From Pseudobdellovibrionaceae bacterium (GTDB taxonomy: Bacteria > Bdellovibrionota > UBA1018 > UBA6935), in NCBI GenBank assembly GCA_002722705.1, contig PBMP01000086.1, forward strand, positions 1-45,714: 45,714 nt of DNA. The letters are read 5' to 3'. Below are positions 26,587 through 35,471 of this stretch, piece after piece. The notes below the pieces were generated by a model. That model saw only the letters and a program-made list of their open reading frames with translations, did no database searches and was not told the origin of the DNA. The number at the start of each line of letters is the position of its first letter. Positions within the stretch are counted from its first letter, which is position 1. Made by a program: the position numbers and the translations under genes.

Positions 26587-27824
26587 AGAGTTTAATTATG
26601 TATTCCATGGTAGAGGGTGCTAGTGCTTTAAGAATGTTCGAGGAATCCTTATCTTTGAAAAAGAAGGGGTTTAAATTTGACTTTCTTTTCATGTTAGGAC
26701 TTCGTGATTTTCTTAATTTTAGGTCAGACAAACAAAAATGGTTTTCTAAAATTGAAAAATATACGCATTCTTCGGAAGTATTTATCTTCCCTAGATTCCC
26801 TCATAATACAGGTTTTTTTTTAAAGATAATATTCATTTTTTTCAATTCTTTAATATGTTTACTATCATTTATAAAAGTCGGAGGTAAAAAAAAATATACT
26901 ATTTTACACGCTCACTTGGATATTTTTGGATTTTACTCAGTAATTATTAAGAAATTTTCAGGCATTGTTAATTTTTATGATTGTCACGGATTTAGATATG
27001 AAGAGTTTGTATTATCCAAGGGAGATAAACATTCTAAATGGTTATATTCTTTTGAACATAGCCTTGAAAAATATACGTTAAAAAATTCTGACGAAGTAAT
27101 AGCCGTATCTAGCAACATGGTTAACTACATTGAAGAATTAACTTCGGTAAAATCTTCATTAGTTCCAATGGGAATCAATGAAAAAAATATAAACTCTAAT
27201 TTGGAACTATCTGATTTAGTCAGAGAAAGATTTGATTTTACAAATAGTAAAACTTTGGTATATTGTGGAAATTTTTCTAGATATCAATGTTTTGAATACA
27301 TGAAATCTTTATTTTCAGGTCTAAATAAATTTTCCTCAAATTATCAGTTTATTTTACTTGTTCCTAAAAAATATGCAGACGATGTGCGATATTTTTTCTC
27401 AGATTGTCCAAATTTACCAACAAAGGTATTCAGTGTTTCGCACGAAAATGTTAAGCACATTCTTTCAGCTTGCGATTTGGGAGTAATGCTTCGAGAAGAT
27501 TCAATCGTTAATAGGTTAGCCTCTCCGACAAAATTTTCAGAGTATTTAGCAGCAGGAATTCCAGTTATATCCACGCATTTTGTAGGAGATTACTCTCAAT
27601 TTATGATTAAAAATCAAGCAGGACTAATTTTAGATTTATATAAATTTAATACATACTCTTATTTTAGGGATGTGGATGAAAAAATAACTAATTTAATCCG
27701 TCACTCTAGACAAGCCCCTGAAAAAGCGCGCCTTCGTAATCTTGCATATAAAAATAACTCATGGGATGAATGTACTAGAAATCTTATTTTTTTATATGAT
27801 AAATATTCAAAATTAGGTTCTTAA
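26583..27824 (+). CDS. GT4-like glycosyltransferase
   Basis: 413 aa, TTG start at 26583 overlapping the wecB stop. GT-B fold: HAHLDIFGF and FYDCHGFRYEEF in the first domain and SPTKFSEYLAAGIPVI (with the E that binds the nucleotide sugar) in the second. Residues about 75-98 are hydrophobic and may touch the membrane. The sugar is unknown. It is followed by the largest gap in the run (75 bases). Nine T at 26813-26821 and nine A at 26886-26894 lie within the gene. Confidence 0.8.
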   Translation: MKSLIMYSMVEGASALRMFEESLSLKKKGFKFDFLFMLGLRDFLNFRSDKQKWFSKIEKYTHSSEVFIFPRFPHNTGFFLKIIFIFFNSLICLLSFIKVGGKKKYTILHAHLDIFGFYSVIIKKFSGIVNFYDCHGFRYEEFVLSKGDKHSKWLYSFEHSLEKYTLKNSDEVIAVSSNMVNYIEELTSVKSSLVPMGINEKNINSNLELSDLVRERFDFTNSKTLVYCGNFSRYQCFEYMKSLFSGLNKFSSNYQFILLVPKKYADDVRYFFSDCPNLPTKVFSVSHENVKHILSACDLGVMLREDSIVNRLASPTKFSEYLAAGIPVISTHFVGDYSQFMIKNQAGLILDLYKFNTYSYFRDVDEKITNLIRHSRQAPEKARLRNLAYKNNSWDECTRNLIFLYDKYSKLGS

Positions 27825-27848
27825 TTTAATATGCTTTCTTATTTTTTG

Positions 27849-27872
27849 CGGGCAGGCTTTTCAAGTAGCCCT
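27849..27872 (+). other. Small hairpin in the largest gap of the run
   Basis: GGGC at 27850-27853 can pair with GCCC at 27868-27871, with CTT 27857-27859 and AAG 27863-27865 pairing inside. It lies in the 75-base gap between the glycosyltransferase and rmlA genes. It is not followed by a T run, so it is not a standard bacterial terminator. It may be a processing site or nothing. Confidence 0.25.
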
Positions 27873-27899
27873 TGATAAGTCATAACAACTAGGTTAAAC

Positions 27900-28811
27900 A
27901 TGAAAGGAATAATTTTAGCAGGTGGACATGGCACAAGACTATACCCTTTAACTGCCAACACTAGCAAACAATTACTTCCAGTATATGATAAGCCAATGAT
28001 ATACTACCCGTTATCTACATTAATGTTAAGTGGAATTAGAGAGATCGCACTAATCAGTACGCCTAGAGATTTACCTGATTTTCAAAAATTGTTAGGAGAT
28101 GGAAGCCAATGGGGTTTGAAAATAGAGTTTATTGTTCAAGACTATCCAAAAGGTTTAGCGGATGCTTTTATACTAGGTGAAAATTTTATAGGTAAATCAA
28201 AGGTTTGTTTAATTTTAGGCGACAATATATTTTATGGAAATTTACGCCTCACAGATGTAGTAAATAATTTTGATGGTGGTGCACTTATTTTTGGTTATGC
28301 AGTAAAGGATCCAGAACGATATGGGATATTGGAGTTTAATGATCAAGGTAAAGTTAAAAATATTATTGAAAAACCTAAAAATCCGAAATCTAGATATGCA
28401 ATACCAGGTCTTTATTATTATGATAATAGGGTAATTAGGCTTGCCAAAGAACTTAAGCCCTCATCAAGAGGAGAAATTGAAATAACAGATTTAAATCTAA
28501 AATACTTAGAATCAAAAAATCTTGAAGTTAAAATTTTGGGAAGAGGCGTAGCTTGGTTAGATACAGGAACTTCAGATAGCCTTGAAGAAGCAAGTTCTTT
28601 CATTAAATCTGTTGAAAAACGGCAGAGTTTCAAAATAGGTTGCCCTGAAGAAATCGCATTACGAATGAAATTTATAGATATAGATATGTTTGACTTATTG
28701 TTGAAAGAAATGCCATCCAGTGATTATTCCAATTATCTTAAATTAGTTTCGGAGGAGATACATTTTAACAAAGGAAATAGAGAGAGAGGAATTGTAAATC
28801 TTCAAATATGA
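27900..28811 (+). CDS. rmlA: Glucose-1-phosphate thymidylyltransferase
   Basis: 303 aa with GGHGTRLYPLTANTSKQLLP (dNTP binding), PMIYYPLS and LGDNIFYG, the metal and sugar-phosphate site of RmlA. It makes dTDP-glucose from dTTP and glucose 1-phosphate. It overlaps rmlB by 4 bases, forming a classic pair. It starts after a 75-base gap, so an internal promoter for the second half of the run is possible (TTTAATAT at 27825-27832), but this is weak. Confidence 0.93.
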   Translation: MKGIILAGGHGTRLYPLTANTSKQLLPVYDKPMIYYPLSTLMLSGIREIALISTPRDLPDFQKLLGDGSQWGLKIEFIVQDYPKGLADAFILGENFIGKSKVCLILGDNIFYGNLRLTDVVNNFDGGALIFGYAVKDPERYGILEFNDQGKVKNIIEKPKNPKSRYAIPGLYYYDNRVIRLAKELKPSSRGEIEITDLNLKYLESKNLEVKILGRGVAWLDTGTSDSLEEASSFIKSVEKRQSFKIGCPEEIALRMKFIDIDMFDLLLKEMPSSDYSNYLKLVSEEIHFNKGNRERGIVNLQI

Positions 28812-29815
28812 CTTTAGATTCACAGAACAGTACTTACATTCCAAGGAGAGTATTGATTACAGGCGGTTGTGGTTTTATTGGCAGTAATTTCATTCATTAT
28901 TTATTTTCATTAAAAAATAAAATAGAAATTATAAATTATGATTTACTTACATATGCAGGAAATAAAAAAAACTTAGAGGAACTTGATTATCTTGACTATT
29001 ATTCATTTGTAAAAGGAGATATAAGGGATAAAGATTCTCTTTCATCAGTTTTTAAAAAATTTAAGCCAGATACTGTGATTAATTTTGCTGCAGAAACTCA
29101 CGTTGATCGTTCAATCAAAGATCCTAACGTTTTCCTTGAGACCAATATAGTAGGCACTAATATTTTAGCCATTTTATCTTTAGAATTTGGCGTTGGTCGC
29201 TTTGTTCAAATATCAACAGATGAAGTTTATGGCGATCTTACTGATGAAGAATCGCCTTTTACCGAAAGTTCAATGATTAAGCCATCATCACCGTATGCCT
29301 CATCTAAAGCATCTGCAGATTTGTTGATTTTATCATTTTGTAGAACTTTCGGATTACCTGCAATAATAACACGTTGTTCGAATAATTATGGTCCCTATCA
29401 ACACATTGAAAAATTAATTCCAAAAATTATAAATAATTCAATTAACAGAGAAAAAATTCCAATATATGGTACAGGTAATAACATAAGAGATTGGATACAC
29501 GTATTTGATCATTGTAGGGGAATATTTTCAGCGTTGACTGATGGGGCAATAGGTCAGGTTTATAATTTTGGAGGTAATTGTGAAATTAGAAATATTAATA
29601 TTGTTAAAAGAATACTGAGTTGTTTAGATATCAGTGAGAACCTTATTGAATTTGTAGAAGATAGACTAGGTCATGATTATAGGTATGCTGTAGATTCTTC
29701 AAAATCACTTAAAGATTTAAATTGGAGACCTAAAATTAGTTTTGAAGAAGGGATTGACGAAACAATTAAGTGGTACCAATCAAATGAAGATTGGATTGCC
29801 GGGTTGGGTGATTAA
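28808..29815 (+). CDS. rmlB: dTDP-glucose 4,6-dehydratase
   Basis: 335 aa extended SDR. GGCGFIGSNF (NAD binding), AAETHVDRSI, STDEVYGDL with the Asp-Glu pair of 4,6-dehydratases, YASSKAS with catalytic Tyr and Lys, and NNYGPYQ are all present. It makes dTDP-4-keto-6-deoxyglucose. The product can go to the RmlC-type epimerase at 24963 or the DegT aminotransferase at 23801. No clear RmlD reductase is seen in the window. Confidence 0.93.
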   Translation: MTLDSQNSTYIPRRVLITGGCGFIGSNFIHYLFSLKNKIEIINYDLLTYAGNKKNLEELDYLDYYSFVKGDIRDKDSLSSVFKKFKPDTVINFAAETHVDRSIKDPNVFLETNIVGTNILAILSLEFGVGRFVQISTDEVYGDLTDEESPFTESSMIKPSSPYASSKASADLLILSFCRTFGLPAIITRCSNNYGPYQHIEKLIPKIINNSINREKIPIYGTGNNIRDWIHVFDHCRGIFSALTDGAIGQVYNFGGNCEIRNINIVKRILSCLDISENLIEFVEDRLGHDYRYAVDSSKSLKDLNWRPKISFEEGIDETIKWYQSNEDWIAGLGD

Positions 29816-29825
29816 AATAGTTAAA

Positions 29826-30821
29826 ATGCATAGAATGTTGTACAGGTATCATAGTGTATTTGGCCATTCCTATGTCCCTAATCAAAAAGTCAGGATTCCT
29901 AATGCAGAAGGCGCTTACATAATTAAAACGAATGGACAATCTTTCCGTTCAGATTCAGATTACGTAATTAAGAAGTCAGAATCTAAAAGATTTATATTTT
30001 TAGGAGATTCACATACAGCAGGTGATGGCTCAGTTTCGAATGATGATAGATTTACAAATATAATACAAAACTCTAGTAGTGATGTTGAATGTTACAACTT
30101 TGCGTGTGGAGGTTATGGTATAGATCAGCAAGTCTTAGTTTACGAGTATTTAGCTAAAAAATACGAGCATGATTTGGTTTGCTTTTCCTTTCATGTAAAA
30201 GATGACATAGGTAGATTCAATCCAAAAATAGACACCTTTAGTCGGCTATCTAATCAGATATTATCCATCTCTAAGCCATATTATTCTTTGGAGGAAAAAC
30301 AGTTTTCCAATATTCCAGTTCCACATAGCGTTATAAAATCATTAGAAGGAAAGAAGAGTCAAGAACCTAATACAGTTAGTTCTATATCGAAGATAAAGCA
30401 ATTTATTAGATCAATAGCATACGACGATGAAAATCCCAAATATATTAGAGATTACTGTTCATATCTGTTAAAATTTTATTCTCGAATGAAACTTGAATCG
30501 CCTAGAAGTCATGAATATCGGGCTATTAGAGATTTGATACACAGGTTGATAATTTTATGTGAGGATAAACCGCTTATTTTATCCCCTCTGGTTGATCCTA
30601 GGTCTCTGTATTCAAATCCAGACTACAGAAAATTATATAGGCATTTTACATCAAATTTTTCTAATGTTTACTACATAGATTTAGTAAAAGATCTGAAGTC
30701 ACGCTCACGAAATTACAGATGGAATTTACTTAATAAATTCACATTTCATTATAATTTGGAAGGTCAAAAATATGTAAGTAACCTTATACTGGATAAATTG
30801 AAAAAGGAGAGACTTTTGTAA
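29826..30821 (+). CDS. SGNH/GDSL-type hydrolase or acyltransferase-like protein
   Basis: 331 aa from the ATG at 29826, 10 bases after the rmlB stop; earlier starts lie inside rmlB. FLGDSHTAGDG (residues 59-68) is block I with the nucleophile S62, ACGGYGIDQQ is a block II-like Gly region, and FHYNLEG near the C-terminus offers the block V His. The family cleaves or moves esters, so trimming or transfer of sugar O-acyl groups fits this locus. No signal peptide or membrane helix is seen. Shares its last base with the next gene's first base region. Confidence 0.7.
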   Translation: MHRMLYRYHSVFGHSYVPNQKVRIPNAEGAYIIKTNGQSFRSDSDYVIKKSESKRFIFLGDSHTAGDGSVSNDDRFTNIIQNSSSDVECYNFACGGYGIDQQVLVYEYLAKKYEHDLVCFSFHVKDDIGRFNPKIDTFSRLSNQILSISKPYYSLEEKQFSNIPVPHSVIKSLEGKKSQEPNTVSSISKIKQFIRSIAYDDENPKYIRDYCSYLLKFYSRMKLESPRSHEYRAIRDLIHRLIILCEDKPLILSPLVDPRSLYSNPDYRKLYRHFTSNFSNVYYIDLVKDLKSRSRNYRWNLLNKFTFHYNLEGQKYVSNLILDKLKKERLL

Positions 30822-32998
30822 TGAGTAAAAAGCACATTCTTGGTATTTCTTGTTTTTATCACGATTCAGCTGCTACTCTAATTATTGACAATGAAATAGT
30901 TGCAGCAGCTCAAGAGGAAAGATTTAGTAGAATTAAGCATGATCCTAGTTTCCCTGTATTGGCTATAAATTATTGTCTAGAAGAGGCAAGTATAGCAGAT
31001 ATCAATGAGATAGATGCCATTGTTTTTTATGATAATCCTTATAAAAAATTGGAAAGGATAGTACAAACTCACATTGAATCTTATCCTCAGACTAGAAATA
31101 TCTGGGAAGAAAAAATGGATGCCTGGATAACTAATAATCTAACCATACCTGAAAGAGCATTATCTGATTTGGGATATAATGGTCAAGTTTTTTCAGTCCC
31201 TCATCACATATCTCATGCTTCTAGTGCATTTTACCCCAGCCCATTTGATGAAGCAGCAATTTTGACAGTGGATGGCGTGGGAGAACGGGCGACAGCTTCA
31301 ATCTGTTATGGTTCAGGAAATAAAATTGAAATCATAAAGCAAATGAATTTCCCTCATTCCTTAGGTCTACTTTATTCAGCTTTTACCTATTTTACAGGTT
31401 TTAGAGTAAATGGTGGAGAATACAAGCTAATGGGCTTAGCTCCTTATGGGAAACCAGTTTATGTTGATAAAATAAAGAAGAATCTCTTAAAAATTAATTC
31501 AGATGGTTCAATTGTTCTTAATATAGATTATTTTGGTTTCCTAGATTCACAGAAAATGACCAATTCAAATTTTGCAAGTTTGTTTGGAGGCCCTGCCCGT
31601 GAACCAGAAACTGAATTAACTCAAAGAGAGCTTGATTTAGCTCGATCAATTCAAGCTGTGACTGAAGAGATAATTCTCAAGATGGCAAAATATGCTAAGA
31701 AGTTAACAAACTGTAATAATTTGTGCATGGCTGGTGGTGTCGCACTAAATTGCGTTGCTAATGGCAAGATCCTTCAAGAGAAAATTTTTGATGAAATATG
31801 GATTCAGCCAGCATCCGGCGATGCGGGTTGTTCATTAGGCTCAGCTTTTTATTTTTATTATTCTCATTTAGAAATGAAAAGACAAATATCAAAGTCTGAA
31901 GATTCTATTCAACTAGGATCCTATTGGGGGCCGGAGTATTCTGACAAAGAGATTAGATCTTTTCTCGATACTTATTCTATAAATTATAAAAAAATCAAAC
32001 CATCTGAACGAGCTGCCTTAGTTGGAAATTTATTAGCTCAAGGCAAAATAGTAGGAAATTTTATGGGAAGGATGGAGTTTGGTCCTCGAGCGCTTGGAAA
32101 CCGTTCAATTTTAGGCGATGCCAGAAGTGCAACAACTCAGTCAACAATTAATTTAAAGATAAAGTATAGAGAATCTTTTAGGCCATTTGCACCTAGTGTA
32201 TTATCAACAGATATCTCTGATTATTTTGAATTAGATACCTTAAGTCCTTTTATGCTTCTAGTTGCACAGGTTAATGAAAATCGATGTATAAAAACTGATA
32301 CCGTTTCGGATATTTTTGAACGAGTTAACCAAAAGAGAAGTGATATTCCGGCAGTAACTCATGTTGATAATTCAGCAAGAATTCAATCAGTTAGTCGTAA
32401 TCATAACTCAGAATATTTTGATATAATAAACGAATTTAAGAAAGAGACTGGTTTTGGAGTTATTGTGAATACCTCTTTCAATGTGAGAGGAGAGCCAATA
32501 GTTTGCACGCCTGAGGAGGCATATTCTTGTTTTATAAATACAGAAATGGATGTCTTAGCAATTGGTAATTATTTAGTTACTAGTAAAAAAGAGATTTTTC
32601 CAAATACGATTTTCCGTCCTCACTATAATTTAAGAGGAACAGACGTTCGTAAAAGAATGCTTAAACAGCAACCTAAGCAATTTAAAAGAAAAGACACACT
32701 ATCTAAATTATATGATTCATTGTCAGACATTAAACATGAAAAGTTTTCCAGAGATATTGAACAGACAAGTAATTGGTCTAGTATTTGTGATAGCAATATA
32801 ATCAAATTGAGTCCTAAAAATCCCAAAGATATCAATTCCATTTTTAAAGAAATTACTTTAGATTGGATAAACTTGGATACTAAAAATTTAGAATTAAATT
32901 ACATTTTAGAGAAAATGATCGACTTATCATTGAAAGCACCAATTCTCAGAGAGAATAATGATGGTGTTGTAAGCGATTCATTATATGTTATGTACTAG
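30821..32998 (+). CDS. NodU/CmcH-type carbamoyltransferase with C-terminal extension
   Basis: 725 aa. The N-terminal Kae1-like domain has GISCFYHDSAATL, HHISHASSAF and NGGEYKLMGLAPYG. The YrdC-like carbamoyl domain has GRMEFGPRALGNRSIL and YRESFRPFAPS. The enzyme uses carbamoyl phosphate and ATP to carbamoylate a hydroxyl, as NodU does on a sugar. Family members are usually about 550-620 aa; the last 120-130 residues here match nothing I recognise. ATG follows AAAGGAGAG by a usual spacing. A carbamoylated sugar in the glycan is the likely product. Confidence 0.88.
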   Translation: MSKKHILGISCFYHDSAATLIIDNEIVAAAQEERFSRIKHDPSFPVLAINYCLEEASIADINEIDAIVFYDNPYKKLERIVQTHIESYPQTRNIWEEKMDAWITNNLTIPERALSDLGYNGQVFSVPHHISHASSAFYPSPFDEAAILTVDGVGERATASICYGSGNKIEIIKQMNFPHSLGLLYSAFTYFTGFRVNGGEYKLMGLAPYGKPVYVDKIKKNLLKINSDGSIVLNIDYFGFLDSQKMTNSNFASLFGGPAREPETELTQRELDLARSIQAVTEEIILKMAKYAKKLTNCNNLCMAGGVALNCVANGKILQEKIFDEIWIQPASGDAGCSLGSAFYFYYSHLEMKRQISKSEDSIQLGSYWGPEYSDKEIRSFLDTYSINYKKIKPSERAALVGNLLAQGKIVGNFMGRMEFGPRALGNRSILGDARSATTQSTINLKIKYRESFRPFAPSVLSTDISDYFELDTLSPFMLLVAQVNENRCIKTDTVSDIFERVNQKRSDIPAVTHVDNSARIQSVSRNHNSEYFDIINEFKKETGFGVIVNTSFNVRGEPIVCTPEEAYSCFINTEMDVLAIGNYLVTSKKEIFPNTIFRPHYNLRGTDVRKRMLKQQPKQFKRKDTLSKLYDSLSDIKHEKFSRDIEQTSNWSSICDSNIIKLSPKNPKDINSIFKEITLDWINLDTKNLELNYILEKMIDLSLKAPILRENNDGVVSDSLYVMY

Positions 32999-33024
32999 TG
33001 AAATTCTTTTAGGAGTAGGTTTTT

Positions 33025-33942
33025 TTGAGAAACAAAAATAGTTCAAACAAGAATATATTCGTACTCTTACTTTCAATATTATTGATTACAGAAGGTATTC
33101 TATTCATCCTTTCGGTATACAAAACAGGCCTTATTTTTGGAGTATCACTAATTCTAATAGGATTCTTCATCATCAACTTTTATCTTTCTAAAATAGAATC
33201 TTCATCAACTTTTGAATCATTGAAGAAAATGCTTGAACCAATAAGAATATCTCCAGAAATTTTAGGCATAGCATTAGTATTCACAGTAATGTTCTATGAA
33301 CATTTTTATTCAACAAATACAACCGGCAATTATTCACTTTTGGTTATTATTTTAGGATTCTATATTGTCTTATTTGATAGAATCAGTAAAAAATATATTT
33401 ATGAAAAATATTTTGTATTATATTTCTTGCTTATTTATTCTGTATTCATGGTTTTACCTATTTTTATTAATTTTGCAACAAATCATATATCACAAAACAC
33501 TCTAGAATTTAATTCAACTATTGTTAATATATTATTAGTAGATCCTCTCAATATATTATTAGTATTTTCTGGAATAGAAACTTATGTCAGTTCTGAAACA
33601 ATTTCTTACAGGGACGTAAATAATGATATCACTAGAATTCATATTGCTAGGGAATGTACTGGAATCGACAGCGTAATTATATTTGTAAGTGCATTTACTG
33701 CTTATTTGATAAATGATTTCTTTAAATCAAGACAAATATTCTTTACTTATTTATTTATAGGAATTATAGTTAGTTATTTTGCTAACTTATTTAGAATGTA
33801 TATAATAATAATTGTGGGATATTTTTATGGTCCCGAACTTCTTCATTGGACACATACGAATGCGGGTTGGTTAATCTTTATGTTATGGATGGCTATTTTT
33901 TGGTATTTCTTACCTAACCCAACTTCATCTAATAAATTATGA
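33025..33942 (+). CDS. Archaeosortase/exosortase-like membrane transpeptidase
   Basis: 305 aa, TTG start with AGGAG at 33011-33015. About 8 hydrophobic helices. The catalytic set of the exosortase/archaeosortase family is visible: C211 in ARECTGIDS, R257 in ANLFRMYI and H277 in HTNAGW. These enzymes cut a C-terminal Pro-Glu-Pro or PGF-type sorting signal and join the protein to a lipid or glycan anchor. The ECTGI form is closer to archaeosortases than to XrtA as far as I can judge. No protein with a matching tripartite C-terminal signal is seen in this window. Its place between the carbamoyltransferase and the flippase suggests it works on products of this locus. It overlaps the flippase gene by 4 bases. 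Confidence 0.75.
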   Translation: MRNKNSSNKNIFVLLLSILLITEGILFILSVYKTGLIFGVSLILIGFFIINFYLSKIESSSTFESLKKMLEPIRISPEILGIALVFTVMFYEHFYSTNTTGNYSLLVIILGFYIVLFDRISKKYIYEKYFVLYFLLIYSVFMVLPIFINFATNHISQNTLEFNSTIVNILLVDPLNILLVFSGIETYVSSETISYRDVNNDITRIHIARECTGIDSVIIFVSAFTAYLINDFFKSRQIFFTYLFIGIIVSYFANLFRMYIIIIVGYFYGPELLHWTHTNAGWLIFMLWMAIFWYFLPNPTSSNKL

Positions 33943-35459
33943 AAACTTCCCAATCTTTAGGCCGTAAGGGTTTGCTTTCTTTTGTTACCAATATTATGGT
34001 TTCAGCCTTTGGTCTTATCACATTAATTTTTGTAAAAAATGCATATGGCTATGAGGTCTTGGGGATGTTGGCATTTGCCTTAGCTTATGCACAAGCATTC
34101 AATTTTGCATCAGATTTAGGATTTGGAAATGCCCACCAGAAAATATATAATGATAATAAAATAGATAAGGGTGTTGCTAATGGAACATTGATAACAATTA
34201 AGGTTATTCTAAGTACTATAACCTTATTATTTCTTATTCTCGGATTTTCTTTTTATGAGCAATTTTCCAATAATAATGTTGGCAATGACATATTTAGACT
34301 AATCATAGTATTAACAATCTTTAAGGTATATCTTGATAATTTGTCAATGATATTCAAGAATATTTTTGCAGCTAAAATAGAGAAAGCGAAATCCACTATT
34401 CCTAAAATATCTGGGAGATTTATCCAGTTATTACTTAAATTGTCATTTATATTTTTTGGTTTTTCAGCAATTTATATGGTATGGGCGGAAATTTTTTCTT
34501 CCTTGCTAATTTTATTGTTATTAATATATTTTTTTAGAAATGATAATTTTAATTTAACAAATCTTGAATATATCAAGAAGTATAGTAAATTTGCAATTCC
34601 AGTAATGTTTGTTGGATTAATTAGTTCACTTACACAGAATATTGATAGAATGCTTTTACAATATTTTGAAGGCAGTTTTGAAGTTGGAATTTACGCACTC
34701 CCTTCAAGAATAACTTTAATTATCTTAGGAATTTCACTAGCTGTATCCGGGATTCTTTTTCCTTTATTTTCTAAATACTATTCACAAAAACGATTAGATT
34801 TGATTAATGATCTTTGTAATACCTCAGTTAAGCATGTTTCAATATTAGTTCTTCCGTTAATTTTATTTCTTATAGTATTTTCAGAAAAGATATTATTAGC
34901 TTTGTTTGGTGATGATGCTTATTTGTCTAGTTTGCAGTTCCAGATACTTCTGGTAAGTTCCTTTGTTTATACGATTACAGCACCATATTCAATTCAGATA
35001 TTATCAACTGGTTTTCTTAGATTTTCTTTTTATCTTAATATTTTTATTCTATTATTAAACTTTATTTTAAACATGATATTTATTCCAGAATCATTATATG
35101 GTTATGAAATGATAGGCTTAGCCTCCGTAGGAGCTTCACTAACCACATTAATTGCATTTTCATTGAGAGCCATCGTATGTTTTTACATTGCAAACGTAAT
35201 AACAGATACAAAGTTTTATTTTAATATATGGAAACATATATTTTCAGCATCTTTAACGGCCTTACTTCTTAATACACTTAGTACCCAGATTTCATTTAGT
35301 GTATATTATTTGCCCCTTATTTTTTTACTAACCGGTTTTACTTTTATTAGTTTTATGTTTGCTTTAGGTGAAGTTACAAGGAAAGATATTGAGAAGTATC
35401 TTTCAATAATTAATCCTATGAAGATGTACCAATACATAAGTTCGGAACTCCGTAATTAA
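33939..35459 (+). CDS. Oligosaccharide flippase (Wzx/AglR-like, MOP superfamily)
   Basis: 506 aa with about 12-14 hydrophobic helices. The N-terminal GRKGLLSFVTN and the SDLGFGNAHQK loop are typical of polysaccharide-exporting MOP flippases. It would turn the lipid-linked glycan from the cytoplasmic to the outer face of the membrane. Together with the phosphosugar transferase at 3596 it defines a lipid-carrier route rather than an ABC-transporter route; no ABC transporter genes are seen. No Wzy polymerase is clearly present. Confidence 0.83.
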   Translation: MKTSQSLGRKGLLSFVTNIMVSAFGLITLIFVKNAYGYEVLGMLAFALAYAQAFNFASDLGFGNAHQKIYNDNKIDKGVANGTLITIKVILSTITLLFLILGFSFYEQFSNNNVGNDIFRLIIVLTIFKVYLDNLSMIFKNIFAAKIEKAKSTIPKISGRFIQLLLKLSFIFFGFSAIYMVWAEIFSSLLILLLLIYFFRNDNFNLTNLEYIKKYSKFAIPVMFVGLISSLTQNIDRMLLQYFEGSFEVGIYALPSRITLIILGISLAVSGILFPLFSKYYSQKRLDLINDLCNTSVKHVSILVLPLILFLIVFSEKILLALFGDDAYLSSLQFQILLVSSFVYTITAPYSIQILSTGFLRFSFYLNIFILLLNFILNMIFIPESLYGYEMIGLASVGASLTTLIAFSLRAIVCFYIANVITDTKFYFNIWKHIFSASLTALLLNTLSTQISFSVYYLPLIFLLTGFTFISFMFALGEVTRKDIEKYLSIINPMKMYQYISSELRN

Positions 35460-35471
35460 CCAAAATCATTG

